This document shows positions 1-11,450 of a stretch of 64,000 nt of DNA, piece after piece. The DNA is from Plasmodiophora brassicae (taxonomy: Eukaryota > Endomyxa > Phytomyxea > Plasmodiophorida > Plasmodiophoridae). Made by a program: the position numbers and the translations under genes. The stretch spans positions 310,001-374,000 of the forward strand of contig JASFAU010000014.1 in assembly GCA_039704465.1 (NCBI GenBank), written 5' to 3'. The notes beneath the pieces are model-generated. The model did not search any database. It was not told the DNA's origin and saw only the letters and a program-made list of their open reading frames with translations. Numbering within the stretch: the first letter of the stretch is position 1; each line of letters begins with the position of its first letter.

Positions 1-164
1 CAGCTACATCATGCAGATATTCGCATGCGCCATATATCCATGTTCCCAAGATATACAGTGATTAAGAGCACACGCTCGCGCGCGCTGCCGGCGGGACGAG
101 GAGAGTACGGGATCGATCGTTGCTAAAGGGCATTCGTCTATCGTATTATCAACTGACGAACTAG

Positions 165-844
165 CATCAGTCCACGACAGCGACTCGAGGGCATGGTTGA
201 ATCCGGGACAACCGAGTTCGACGCGGCGTATCCCCTATGTCCTCGACTCGGGCTGTGATGGGGAAACCTCATGGCTGGACGTACACGTTGCGGCGAAGTT
301 GACTGGCCCCACATTCGAAGTCATCGAGCCTCGGGAGATCACAGCAGCCGAAGACCAAGTCGCTCTCGCATCGTCACTGTTCCAGTTACGAAACTCGAAA
401 CCGAAGCTGGCAACCTCACCCTGTACCATGATGACTACTACGTCTGTGATGCTATTCCAGTCGTCCTATTTCGGCGACACTCTGCTTTCCATGATTGGCA
501 TCAGTTCACGACAGCGACTCGAGGGCATGATCGAATCCGGCACAACCGAGTTCGACGCCAGGTTGTCTGGATGTGCTATGTTCGATGTGGACTCGTTCGA
601 CACCGTCAGCAGAATCGTTGCAAGAACGGCAACGCTAAGCGGCGACACACGGACTGATGCCAATCATGGAAAGCAGAGTGTCGCTGAATAGAATGACTGG
701 AATAGCATCACAGAAGTAGTAGGCAACATTGTACAGGATGAGGTTGCCATCTCCGGTTTCGAGTTCCGTGACTGGAACAGTGACGATGCGAGAGCTGACT
801 GAAATGACAATGAGCCTGCGCCGTCTGGTGACAAGCATGCACAA
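165..844. repeat. Decayed repeat cluster with inverted and direct copies
   Basis: Bases 361-505 and 653-795 form an imperfect inverted repeat of about 145 bp per arm, roughly 85% identical by eye, around a spacer of about 150 bp. A direct copy of 165-231 recurs at 499-565. Both arms translate, on opposite strands, to related peptides (shared pieces SRIVTVPVT, LET, GNL, YCDAIPV), and many differences are silent. This suggests the repeat once coded for protein. No known domain is recognised. It may be debris of a mobile element or of a repetitive surface-protein gene. Confidence 0.6.
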
Positions 845-1780
845 GACTTACATTGTCAACTGGACGGTGCCTAAGGATGTAATACCATCGACTCACCAGC
901 TTGTAATTGACGTCAAGATGATGGATCCACTGCGAGCGAAATACATGATCAATCCGACGCAGTTGGCGGTGATGGCAAGTCGAGGCCAGTGCCAACTCAA
1001 CAGCGAGATCGCATCGACGAAACATATGCTGGATAAGGTTGTTAAAGTGATCGCGCATCGCATATGCCATTCGCGAGCGAACTTAAGCAGAAGGTCGTCG
1101 GGTGTACGAAGAAGAATCATGGCGATGCACAATCTTCCGCTGAAAGAACTCGCTCTGTATGTGTTCTCGCCGTCTCCAGAAACTCCAGAATCGCCAAGCG
1201 ACGTGAATGACTCTAAGATCGAACGTGCTGCCCTGTTACGGGCTCACCGTAACCAACGGACAGGCCTCTGTCAAGCCATCGACAAGGAGTTGGACAACAT
1301 GGATGATTAGCGGAGCCGCTGTCGCGGAGGCAAGGCCGACGCAACATGTGGGATTACATCGAGGACGATAAGGAGAAGTTTCGACACAACTATCAATGAC
1401 GATCATTACAAAGGTGACGACGCAGAGATCGACGGGAACGAAGAACCAGTCCCTGAAGGAGACGACGGGAATAACGAGCGTGTTCCTGATGGAGATATGG
1501 ACCCTGAAGACTCTGGCTGATCGCATCACGACCAATATCACGACTTCCGTTACGAATACAAAATTACAATTCATTCCAGCGCCGACCTGCTGTGTCGACG
1601 CCTAACACCATGTTTTCCCAACACCAGACACTGGCTGTTGCCTACGTATGTGACGATGAAGATATGTTCCATTAACTTCAACACAATGTTTAACACATAT
1701 CACAACTAAATAGGGAGGGCCGCTTGACAATCAATGGGCCACAGTGCACACGTTCGTTATAGGTCTGACTAGAGCTGCAG
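845..1780. other. No convincing gene
   Basis: An open frame of 193 codons runs from 729 to 1310 on the plus strand, but it starts inside the inverted repeat and resembles no family I know. A short AT-richer stretch follows (1620-1720). Nothing else can be supported here. Confidence 0.4.
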
Positions 1781-3509
1781 TCATATGCCAACCTCTTGTT
1801 CTTGATGTTGTTGATGTGGCCGTCGTAGCTGGCCGGAAGCGGCGGACGTGAATTGTAGTCGGTCATCATCGTGACATGGATCGAGGCGCGCGACCCTGAG
1901 GGCGACTCGGTCGGCCAATATGCTGATCCATTTCGACCGGACATTATCCCTGAGGAGGTACAGGTGACGGTTGATAGCGGCACCAAGGGCATCCATCTGC
2001 CGGTCACTCGCATACTCGAGCGCCTTTTGCAGAACGTAATTACCGAACCGGTCCCGAATCAGCAGGCCAACAGCGACGATTAGCTCGTCGATAACGCGAC
2101 CGCGCCGGGCCGGCGTGCCAGCCTCAATGCACTTCTCGACGACGTTGCTGGAGAACTTCTGCTTAGACAGCTTGGCGAACCGGCCCGCCATCTGCCCATA
2201 TATCGAGTCGATAACGTCCTGGTCGCTCCCATCGACGAGCACCAGCTGCACGATATAATTGCCGTACTGGTTCTCGACCAAACGCAGCACTGAATCCGCC
2301 AGAGCACGGCACACGACTTGAGGACGGCCACCGCCCAGGCGCGTCTCATGCGCCACAATGACCTTCATGACACGCAGGCCGTAATGGTCACTGGCCAGGG
2401 CAACCGCCTGGACACGAGCCGCGTCGACAATGGCGTTGTGGCACCCGAACAGGTCAATGTAGCGCAGGACGACGTAATGGCCGCTGGGTGACACCATCAT
2501 GGCGGGCAGGTGCGCCACCATGGCCTTGATCAGGGCGTCGGGGCAGTGGCCCAGCAGGGGCATCATGGCCTGCAAGGAGAACGACCCGAGCTTGTGACAG
2601 GCAACCTGTCGCATCTGATCGCCGCCACCTAGGCCCAGTGCCAGCAGGCGACGTCGCTGGACAGGGTTCGCCACTTGCACGAGACGCTCAGCAGTGTAAT
2701 GCCCGAACGGGTCCATCATGAGGTCAGCGAGTCGTGGGCCCAGCGCTTCGACCATCTGATCCAGATCACAGGATCGGCAGGTCGACATCTCGTCCTGGAG
2801 CAGGCGCGACGCGACCTGTTGACGCGCGCGCCGGTACAGCGTCTTGGCGACCAGGTCACGATCATCAGCGGGAGACGAGGCGACCAAGGCCCATCGACCA
2901 CCGGCAGACTGGTGCACACCGACACGACCACCACCCTCATTCCTGTGCGCCACCGGCGCCGGCTGCCCACCACTAAAGCACCACAAGCCGTCAGCCGACA
3001 GCCACGTTAAGCGACACACGTTGCTGCTGCTACCTGGTAGAGGCCGGTAGCGGGGCATTGACCACCACGACAGATCGACGGAACGAGTACTGTAGGGAAG
3101 ACAGGCCATGCAGGCCGTCCGCGGTGGTCTGCAGGGTAATGACGACCTCGTGGCCGTGGTCGACCAAGGCGCGGTACGACGACGACGACAACGATGATGC
3201 GAATAGTTCGATGTCGTGGTCCCAGTGCAGACCGGATGCGACGAGTCGAATGCGAATCGCCATGCGGAAGCAGACGGGCTTCCAGGCAAATGATGATGAT
3301 GATGATGACGGCAGGTTGACAGTCAGCGTGTCGAGGTCGGTATTCGCATCGTGATGGGAAATGGCCCTGGCCTGTGTCGACCAGTACCCGACAGGGCCGA
3401 TCAGATGCCCGACCTTGATGTCGACCTGGCAGACCGACATGCGATCCGAAACAGGCCGCCTAACGACACTGCCGCCATCATCAACTGCCACGAACCTGGT
3501 GGATGACAT
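1781..3509 (-). CDS. Pumilio/PUF-family RNA-binding protein
   Basis: Exons are complement(3509..3034) and complement(2972..1781), joined over a 61-bp intron (GTAGCA...TTTAG). They give about 555 residues in one frame from an ATG at 3509. The C-terminal two thirds hold at least seven PUF helical repeats with the usual core pattern: DPFGHYTAERL, KLGSFSLQ, SPSGHYVVLRY, DHYGLRVMK, NQYGNYIVQ, QKFSSNVVE and DRFGNYVLQK. PUF proteins bind 3'UTR elements and repress or localise mRNAs in the cytoplasm. The N-terminal ~220 residues are low-complexity (Ser-rich, Gly-rich) and not recognised. The family is certain from the repeats; the start is less so, because exon 1 rests only on frame continuity and good splice sites. 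Confidence 0.85.
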
Positions 3510-4245
3510 GTACGGTCAGCAATGCTCCCGAGCAGAAGCAGTGCTGCGCAAACGTGCCTGTAGGGTGCATGGGCGCGCAGGTCACCCGGGTACTGTTCGC
3601 CCTGGCACGACACGTGCACGACATGCTGATGGTGTCCTGGGCAGAGTCGTGGGCCGATGATCTCCAGGTCGTCGTCCGCATAGGCGCGTGTGCAGTAGGG
3701 GCACCCTTGCCACCGTAGCAGGATGGCGCCCACATCTGTATCCACATTGGACGGCGACGATGTTCGCGACTCCGCATCTGCCTCACCAAGTCAGGCGGAA
3801 GAACCCAGATTGACCAACGCAGGGGTGCCGTACCGAGACAGGCCTCGGCAACCTTGATGTATTCGAGGTCGGCCAGGTCGTTGGCGACCGTATCGACATC
3901 AGCAGCCGGGCCGGCGGTCCAATCAGTGACAAACGTTGTTGCGGTCGGCCAGGACGACGTCATCGATGACCAGTCAAAGTCGCGCAGGTACGATGGCAGA
4001 TCCAGGCAACCCTGTGGGGACACACCGGTCACTACCATGTCGATGCGGTGGTCGGCCACCCTTCAATCCTGGTAGACCTACCTCCGAGTAGGCCATCCGT
4101 TTCATAAATTGCCGATCGTAGGACAGGACGGCCGGGCAGGACGAGATGTCCGGTTCCGGGGTCTCATCAGTGGACTCCTCCATCTGGCGGAACCGCTCCC
4201 GGACCAGAGGATCAGCCGCATCGGACCGCGATTGCTAACAGACGT
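3510..4245 (-). CDS. Hypothetical multi-exon gene, possibly RING-like
   Basis: Between the Pumilio start and the eIF4E-like gene the minus strand has coding-looking stretches in changing frames. One exon (about 4215-4087) ends at MAYSE and joins over GTAGGTCTAC...CCACAG to a second beginning GCLDLPSYLRDFDW. A further piece near 3730-3560 has spaced Cys/His (GCPYC, then LCPGHHQHVVHVSC) that could be half of a RING or zinc ribbon. The last Cys pair is not visible in the same frame, so exon structure and function are unresolved. It may overlap the 5' end of the Pumilio gene. Confidence 0.35.
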
Positions 4246-4288
4246 TCATCATTTCGTTCATCATTTCGATGGCCGACCGCATGCGTCG

Positions 4289-4899
4289 CTAAGTCTGACG
4301 TACCGAGCGGCGATACTCGATGTGGACGTGGTCGTCCAGGTCGAGCACCGATCGACAGCGCGACGTGAAGTCGTTGCTCTTGGACGGGTCGTTGGCGTTC
4401 TTGACGATGATTGTGGCCGTATCGCTGGCCGGGAATCGCTCGAGAATGACGCCCAGGATGTCATCGCTGTGCGTGCACACCTCGCCGACCACCATCATGG
4501 CCACCTCCAGGAACGATTTCGACGCCTGCGCCACCTCGTCGATCGGTATGACCTGATGGATGATTGACGTTAGCTGACGATGGCAACGACGATCGGCGAT
4601 AGGGAGGCGACGAACCCATTCGCCACCGGGTATCTGCATGGGCCAGAACGGTCGTGCGAACGCCTTCAGCAGGTGCATTGTGCTATCCGCCGGTATATGC
4701 GCCAAGATATGGTCGAGGTTGTTGGCGACGCTCCAGAACCCCTAGGACGCGCAGGTCAGGTCGAACGGCGACCGGGCGGGCGGATGATCGATGCGGCGAC
4801 CTGTATGTTGCGGAACCTGGCCAGGTCGAAGACGGCTCCTTGGGGGTTGTGGACTTGCAGGGCCCACTCGTGCGCCAGATCGTATCCCTTGATCTTCAT
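4289..4899 (-). CDS. Divergent eIF4E-family protein
   Basis: Proposed exons are complement(4899..4801), complement(4741..4616) and complement(4552..4289), about 162 residues, with introns of 59 and 63 bp; the second carries a CTAAC branch-like motif before its acceptor. The fold pattern follows eIF4E: HEWALQVHNPQG, then GFWSVANNL, then ARPFWPMQ with IPGGEW, then SFLEVAMMVVGE, then DDILGVILERF. In classical eIF4E the cap is stacked between two Trp and held by a Glu in MWED. Here MWED reads FWPMQ, and the Trp after ALxAIxNVR-like sequence is Val in TIIVKN. Cap binding may therefore be altered or lost. The assignment is by pattern only; the 63-bp second intron is a multiple of three and could be retained. 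Confidence 0.6.
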
Positions 4900-5145
4900 G
4901 CCGCCGGTGCCGCCTCGGCGTTCATCGCATTAGGACGGGGCGCGCGGGGCAGCAGCAGGTGGCGTACGCAATGTTCAGTGCCCGGTCTCTCCTGTAGGCA
5001 GTGCGGCTCGGCGGCCCCGGCCCACCTGTCATATTGTCCGTAACGAAATGGCGCATGCAATCCTATGAACCTATGCGGACGTACGAGCGCTACCACCGAT
5101 ATATGGATGATGACCCACCGCAACCTTGTATTCGCGGGGCGACCC

Positions 5146-6242
5146 TTAATCGTCCATCTCGTGCCGGTACCGGGAACACAGGCGTACGCGTCGAACAGGG
5201 CGTGGAGCTAGGCGACGCGTCTCGATGTACCCTCGTGCCTGCATCGCGACGTATGACTGCGTCAGGGCGTTGCACACGCTTGGAACGACGGTGCTCCTCA
5301 GGTTGCCCGTCAGGTCGTCTGCCAGGAGGACCGACGGGAACTCACTGCACGTTTGCTTTAACGGGCCCAGGCGGACCTGCCGCCGCACACTGCCAGCCGT
5401 ACGCGTGCCCTCCTTCTTGCTGGCGGACGCTTTGCTGATCAGGACCGACGATGCTTTGGAAGGCAGGCACGCGATCTGATGTAGGAGGCGGCGTTCAGCA
5501 GTACGTCGACGTGCTTGCCTCAGTGCATCCAAGTGTCGCGCCCGTTTGTTCCGCTGGGCCCGTGTCATACGCCCGGGAGCGGTTCCGCCAACGATGATGC
5601 TGTCGGTGCCGGCCTCGTTGTCATCGTCGTCAGTGCCGCTGCATTCGTCGACAGTCGGTGTTTGACGAGCGGACTGGATAGCAGCTGCGAAGCGTCGGTC
5701 GTCACGCGTCTCCTCCAGGTATGCCTCCTGGGCACGACGGACGGCTTCGGCGTGATCGGCCGGCGACGGGTTATAAGACTGTCCGGGTTCAGCACATTGG
5801 ATGGAAGCAGACGCACGACCGACACGAATTGCTTCAGGCGGCAAACGATGGCGCGCCTTTCGGCAGCCGTTGGACGGCGCTGTACTCAGCCATGGATCTT
5901 GAACGGGTGCCGGAGAGTCCATCCATAGGTCGTACGTCTTTGCAGGCGTCGGCAGCGATTCCGTCAATGATGCCGATGGATGTCCTGTTCCAGTAGGCCG
6001 GTTACCGTCCTTGGCACTGGTTCGCTTTGCAGATGCCACAACCGCAGCTTTCGCCTTCTTGGCCGGTCGGCCTTCATTGTCGACAGAAAACAGTGACGAT
6101 GATGGCAGAGAACGCCTACAACATGATGTTTAATCGGGGTCAAGTATACACTGGTCATGCGGACGGAATACAGAGCGATTTGGTCGGCCTCGTCATCACA
6201 ATCGATATGCCGCCAGGTGCGTTTCTTGGCGGTACGCCCCAT
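5146..6242 (-). CDS. NOP53: Ribosome biogenesis protein NOP53 (GLTSCR2 family)
   Basis: The main exon ends at 5146 and carries the family marks in order: LFSVDNEG with a Lys-rich stretch, KTYDLW, EPGQSYNPS, a Glu/Arg-rich coiled region (RMTRAQRNKRARH), and the C-terminal VLLADDLTGNLR followed by IETRRLAPR. A first exon beginning at an ATG at 6242 (MGRTAKKRTWRH) supplies the usual basic N-terminus. It must join over one or two small introns near 6100-6160, whose exact borders I could not fix in phase. NOP53 acts in the nucleolus in late 60S maturation, recruiting the exosome helicase MTR4 in yeast. The protein looks full length but on the short side for the family. Confidence 0.82.
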
Positions 6243-7980
6243 GTCGTGCCTTGCTGGCAGAATCAAATCCGTCACGGACTCCGCCACGGGTCCGTGGATC
6301 CTCCATGCCGGTCTGGCCCTGCCTGGCGCAATCATGGTCCTTTGGTCCGGGGTCACTGGGGCTCTGGGCGCGGTTGTGCCCGGCTTCGGTTGTTCACCGT
6401 ACGCTAGCTCCTTTGAGGGTGGACTGTACAATGCCGCTTTTGGTTTGTGCCATGGCGTTTCTATCGTGACCAGCCCTTAGATGAATGACGGAAGGGAGAT
6501 GTTTATCGCAGCTGATGCCGGCGTAATTGGACTCAGCTGCGTTCGATTTGATAAACACCTCCCTTCCATCATTCGACCCAAGCGCTGGTAACGACATTTC
6601 CCTATATAGCGAAGCTGGCGAATGCTTAAGAAATTCTCCTTTTTGTCAGGGTGCGACACGAACGCCAGTGCCGTATAGCATATCGCGTCAGTACAGGTGA
6701 TGCGGAGATTGGCCTATCTCTTGCGTCTTGAGCAAATTTCGTCGCGTACGGGCCCTCGTCTATGCATCGTTATAACAACTTGTACATCAATTATCTTCGT
6801 CCCGCACTTATCATTGAAGCATCGGGTCAATTGGTCAGGAGTGGACTTAGTACGCTTACGCTGCAGATAGCAAGCAAACGGAATGTGACACCGCGGTGGA
6901 CCAGAGAGAGGACGAACTGCGACAAATCAACGTAGCAGATGGCTGCAGAGCTGAATCATTCGTAAAACTGAATATCGGGCACGTTGTGATTGGCATGCAA
7001 GTAACGCGCCGTTAACAACAGCGGTTACCTAACACTGTGTATTACCGAGGTAGTAGATCTGCTACCGTGGCACTAGAACGCCATACAGCTGCAGAGGACG
7101 TCATCACAGTGTCATCGTGCAGTTTGCTGTCGTATTCTATGTAGGACGCTGCCCAAGCATTCGTCAGTGCGTAGTGATAGGTGTATGTGGGCGATACAAG
7201 TAGGTTGTATTTATTGCGAACAACGCATGTTCTCTCTCGTGGTCGCCAACCTTCTGCCGACGTCGAACAACATTCGCTGGACCAAACAGAAATAGCGTTG
7301 GACTGCGTGCGGTCTCCGTCACGGTATCCGCCTCGCAGGCGGACGAGAGCAGCCTGGTCGGCGGACGCCGGGGCTCATTCGCAATCTGCACATCCGCGCC
7401 GTGGGTCAACTGTTTGCCAGTGGCGCGCCGCCATGCATAATTTGCAATGCAGGGTATACGCAAGCGTTGTCATGGCTGGCAGTCGAATTTGTTGCCCCAG
7501 TCCGGCTATGAGACGATCGAAGGGTGGGGTCCACGCGGCCGTCCATACGCCAACATCGACTGTTCATTGTCGTATTCGAATATACGCAATGAATGGTATC
7601 GAATCTGTATCGACTCTCACACCTGGTACGTTGCATTGTTGTCGAGTTGGGTGTCCGCAACCCTGGCGCTGGTCGTTGCTGCCCGCCGTGGCGCCGTCGA
7701 CCAGGCCGGCCGGCCTGCGGGGTCGGACTATTTCTAAATTTAGGGCCTGCGTCAGTGGCGCACATTTGTGCACTGCTGACGGGCAATGCCCGCGCCCCAA
7801 TGGCCGCGGTGCGTTAGGGCCGCGGGTTGGCGTACAACCGGAAGTCCGTACGGCATGCCGTGGCATTGCGCCACGGACTCCGCCGCATCGTCATTCAACG
7901 CCGTGAGGACGATAGATACGCCGCGCTCAACGCCGTACCGCCGCGACGCGTGCCCGTACCCAACCTGCTAAGCCCCCACA
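6243..7980. other. 1.7-kb intergenic region, only a hairpin recognised
   Basis: No ORF here resembles a known protein. The longest, a 241-codon frame at 7181-7906, has no domain and overlaps equally long frames on both strands, as expected in GC-rich DNA. The one clear structure is the inverted repeat at 6481-6575, listed separately. The promoter of the zinc-finger gene at 7981 must lie at the right end. Confidence 0.5.
6481..6575. repeat. 95-bp two-step hairpin
   Basis: Bases 6481-6507 pair with 6549-6575 with two mismatches; the shared core is GGAAGGGAG followed by TGTTTATC. Inside this stem GCAGCTGA pairs with TCAGCTGC. It could be a tiny MITE, a terminator-like RNA hairpin or a small-RNA precursor; no target-site duplication was identified. 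Confidence 0.7.
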
Positions 7981-8934
7981 ATGGACACAACTACCATGGA
8001 CAGGTCCGCTACCATTGACGCCAACGTCAGCGGCGGATCCGCCGCGGCCGCGCACGATGCTGACCCGCTGTCGGTCGATCTCGGCGCCGGCACGTTCGCC
8101 AAGCGGGGTCGGCCGTCCTACACCGACGGGTCCTCAGCGAAGAAGGCGCGTGGGCCCACCGATGTCCCGTCCGACAGCGAAGCCGACAAGGGCGACGGTG
8201 GCGACATGCACAAGGGCAGTTGTCATCAGTGCAAGTCGCGACGATCGATCGGCGATCTGATCTTCTGCACGAACATCGTCGACAAGAAGAACAAGCATTG
8301 CCGGAAGAAGTACTGCGAAGGGTGTCTGAAGAAGTTCTACAAGGAGGACGTCACGGACGCCATGCGCACGTCGTGGACATGCCCGTCCTGTCGGCAGTCA
8401 TGCACGTGCGCCGCCTGTCGCCGGCGTCGTGATGGCAAGGACACGCCGTTGCTCATACCAGGCGGTGTACACGGCGCCGGCACAGCTGATGCGGTCGGTT
8501 TCGACAGTCAGCCTGGAGGTGCTGCCGGCGGCCTGTATTCATCATTGATGATGCGAGGCGCTGGACCCGACTCGGTCCTGGCGGGAGCGGGCCCGTACGG
8601 TCACCTGGCATCGTATGCACAAGCGGGTGCGGGCGCGCCGAATGGTGGCCAGAACTCGTCGTTCGCCATGCTGTACGCCGTCGCCCAGATGCCACACGTT
8701 CGCGCGCAGATCAAGTCCGTTCTCGATCGTAAGGACATCAACGACGAGAACAAGGTCGACAAGATCGCCGCTCTGCTTCGTCAGGCCGTCGACACTGCAC
8801 CAGCGGACGGCGGGGACGCATCAGCGAACCAGAGCACACCGTCATCGCCGCAGCCGCCTCAGGCATCGCTGGACGCCACGTCGTACGCCATGCCCGACGG
8901 CAATGCCGAGTCCTGCCTGCAGGACGCCGCCTGA
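7981..8934 (+). CDS. CDCA7/R1-type zinc-finger protein (zf-4CXXC_R1)
   Basis: This single-exon ORF of 317 residues starts at an ATG at 7981. Residues ~80-145 contain the Cys-rich module typical of CDCA7 proteins: CHQCKSR, FCTN, CRKKYCEGCLKKFY, WTCPSCRQSCTCAACRR. In animals and plants these proteins bind DNA and help the HELLS/DDM1 remodeller maintain DNA methylation. The N-terminus has a basic nuclear-type patch (KRGRPS, KKARG). The C-terminal ~110 residues have a conserved-looking block (MLYAVAQM, then RAQIKSVLDRKDIN) that reappears in decayed form near 13.4-13.8 kb. The zinc module is seen directly; function is inferred from the family. Confidence 0.83.
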   Translation: MDTTTMDRSATIDANVSGGSAAAAHDADPLSVDLGAGTFAKRGRPSYTDGSSAKKARGPTDVPSDSEADKGDGGDMHKGSCHQCKSRRSIGDLIFCTNIVDKKNKHCRKKYCEGCLKKFYKEDVTDAMRTSWTCPSCRQSCTCAACRRRRDGKDTPLLIPGGVHGAGTADAVGFDSQPGGAAGGLYSSLMMRGAGPDSVLAGAGPYGHLASYAQAGAGAPNGGQNSSFAMLYAVAQMPHVRAQIKSVLDRKDINDENKVDKIAALLRQAVDTAPADGGDASANQSTPSSPQPPQASLDATSYAMPDGNAESCLQDAA

Positions 8935-9128
8935 TACACAGGCACTCTTCTCTAATACGCGTCGTCGTTCCTCCTTCCGATGTCGAGCGCCTTGACACGC
9001 CCACCTTCCCTCGACTGCCCTTGGTCGTGCAGAACGCTTCATTTATTTCATCCATAAAACTATGATGTTACGTAATCGCACGCGTGTCCTGAACTGATGT
9101 ATGTTTATGCTGATGAGCGCTGCCATGT

Positions 9129-11344
9129 CTACGTGTGCTGCAGTCGGGCCATGTTGTCGGCGAGTTTGCGGTCGATCCGGGAGGGGATCTGCTTGACGAG
9201 TTCGTGGTTCGTCGCCGCCTGCAGCGCGAACTTGTAGTCGCGCGTCGGGAACGGCATTCGCACGAGCGTGTCGTTCGCCTCGATGGCGTCGGCCAGGCAT
9301 TGCAGACCGGCAACCTTCGTGTTGTTCTGGTCCAGCTGCAGCGACGTGAGCGTGTGGTTCGCCTTGATCGCGTCGGCCAGCGCCATCATGCCCTCGTCGC
9401 CCATGGCGTTGCCCTGGATGTCCAGCGCGGTCAGGGCGGGCGCCCCCGTCTTCAGCTCGGACAGCATGGGGTCCAGGCGCATGTGCGCCTTCGTCGTGCT
9501 GTTGTCCGCCAACAGCAACTCGCTGAGGAGCGGCGTCGACCGCACAAAGTCACGCAGGGCATTCGCCAGCGCCTCGTCATCGTCGTCCCCCTCATTGTCC
9601 AGCACTAGGAACGCGGATCAGTGCCAGGGCAACCGCCAAGCAAGCACGTGCATGGCGAACCGTTGGACGAGAGCGACAGGCGGGCAATGGGCCCACCCGT
9701 AAGGCCCTTCAGGATCCAGGAGATGGCCGCATGCCCGAGTTCACAGTGGTCCGCCGCCAGGCTATGCACGATGCGGGATTCGCTGAGGATCGATGCGATC
9801 TTCACACCGACGTAGTCGCCGAGGTCGTTGCCGCTGATGTCCATCTCCATGCGCTGGCGTTCGCTGCGGAACGCGCTGGCCACCAGGGCCTCGATCGCCC
9901 GCGCCGACACCTTCAGGAACGATACGTTGAGCACCTCGAGCGTCGGGTTCGCCGCGATGCCCGCGCACAGCTGGACGGCGATGACGTCGCCGAACGCGTT
10001 CTTCGAGACGGACAGCTCCTTCAGGGTCGGGCAGCGGGCGGCCGCCACGAGGCACCCGGCGACGCCCTCATCAGAGATCTGGCAGTTGTTGACGAACAGG
10101 CGCTCCAGGCGCCAAGCGTCCATTGCGAAGAGCGACGACAGGGAATCGGCGGCCGCCGGCCCAATTGTGTTGCCGGACAGGTCCAGCGATCGCAGCGAGC
10201 CGACAAGGACGACGTTGTGCTGGATGCTCTGCAGGAGGCGACCAGTCCCCAGCGCCTGCGACTTCAACCGCGCCACGGTCAGCGACTCCTGTGGTCGTTT
10301 CGTGCAGGCGACCACGTCGGCCACCAGGATCATGCCGGCCTCCTCCAGGTCATTGCACGAGATGTCGTACGACTGCAACGGTGGATCTCGTAGCAGGACA
10401 CTGGCAGCACACATGCGTTCAGAACGCCAGCAACCCGTGAAGCGTCGCGCCACGCAATGAACCTTCGTAGCAGCGGGACGCTGGCGACGGTGGCCCCCGT
10501 CTTGCGCATCTCGAGGACGGTGACGCCCGGGTGCCGGCTGATGGCCTGCAGGGCGGCGTTCATGCCCGTGTCCTTCAGCTGGATGTCGTGGATGCGAATC
10601 TTCGTGAATCGCATGCCATAGGACAGGGCCTTGAACAGCGCCAGCGCCGTCTGCGTGTCCAGGTCGGGGTACAGCGTGTTCGTGATCGTCAGCGTGTCCG
10701 CATCGGGGCCCTCCCGCGCCTGGCAGACGACGGCCATCAGCCTGGCGCGAAGGTCGGCATTGGGTTGCGCCCCGAATAGACGGCAGGCGGCGTTGAACCG
10801 GTACGTGAACCCAGCCTCGTCGGTCACTACCAGCGCGTACGTCAGTGGTGGTGCGACCGAGCCCACCACCCGACCTTGGCGACTTACTGGGTACAATGCC
10901 CGCCGACAGGAACGACGTCGTCATGGACTGCGTCATGTACTTGCCTGTGAATCGGGCGACGGACGGGTCCCGGCACCCGTTGGTCAGGCGCGAGTACTCG
11001 GCGTAGATGCCCTGGACGATGGCCATGGCGGATGCGGGCTCCGCCTGCATACGAAGGACGAAATCGGGGAACTGGACGACGACCTCGCTGTCAGACACCT
11101 TCACGTCCAGCAGGTTGTACAGGAAGTCCTGACGCTGAACGGACGCCGCCTTGCCCTTGACCTTCAGCGTCACCATCATCGTGTTGGCCAGCACGATCGT
11201 CCGCTTCTGCAGCTTGCCGTACTTGTTGATCTTCCTGACGACCTCGCTGAACGTGATGTCGACCGTGCCGCCGCCCAACGCCGCCGACAGCGCCGACATT
11301 GTCGCCGCGTCCAGCGATGCGGCGGGACCCGACTCCCCGCCCAT
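9129..11344 (-). CDS. CARMIL-like leucine-rich-repeat protein with N-terminal PH-like domain
   Basis: Exons are complement(11344..10888), (10826..10435), (10372..9661) and (9604..9129); introns are 61, 62 and 56 bp, all in phase, giving about 678 residues. Residues ~25-130 look like the PH-like domain of CARMIL (VVRKINKYGKLQKRTIVL, then FPDFVLRMQ). The rest is about fifteen RI-type leucine-rich repeats (SLDLSGNTIG, LFVNNCQISDEG, LSVSKNAFGD, ALDIQGNAMGDEG). CARMILs uncap actin filaments at the leading edge through a capping-protein-binding segment after the LRRs. Here the protein stops soon after the last repeat, so that segment and the Pro-rich tail are missing. The GTTGCT donor of intron 2 is the weakest junction. 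Confidence 0.75.
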
Positions 11345-11450
11345 CGCTCGTGCACTATCTAAGCACAGACGTCGTCCCGCCCTCGCCGGGGTCGACTAAC
11401 CGTACTCCCGGCAAGTATACTGTATTGCAGAGTGTACGTCAGAGGTGCGT

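Noticed and set aside
7181..7906. 241-codon plus-strand ORF
   Set aside because: No domain, atypical composition, and competing frames of similar length on both strands.
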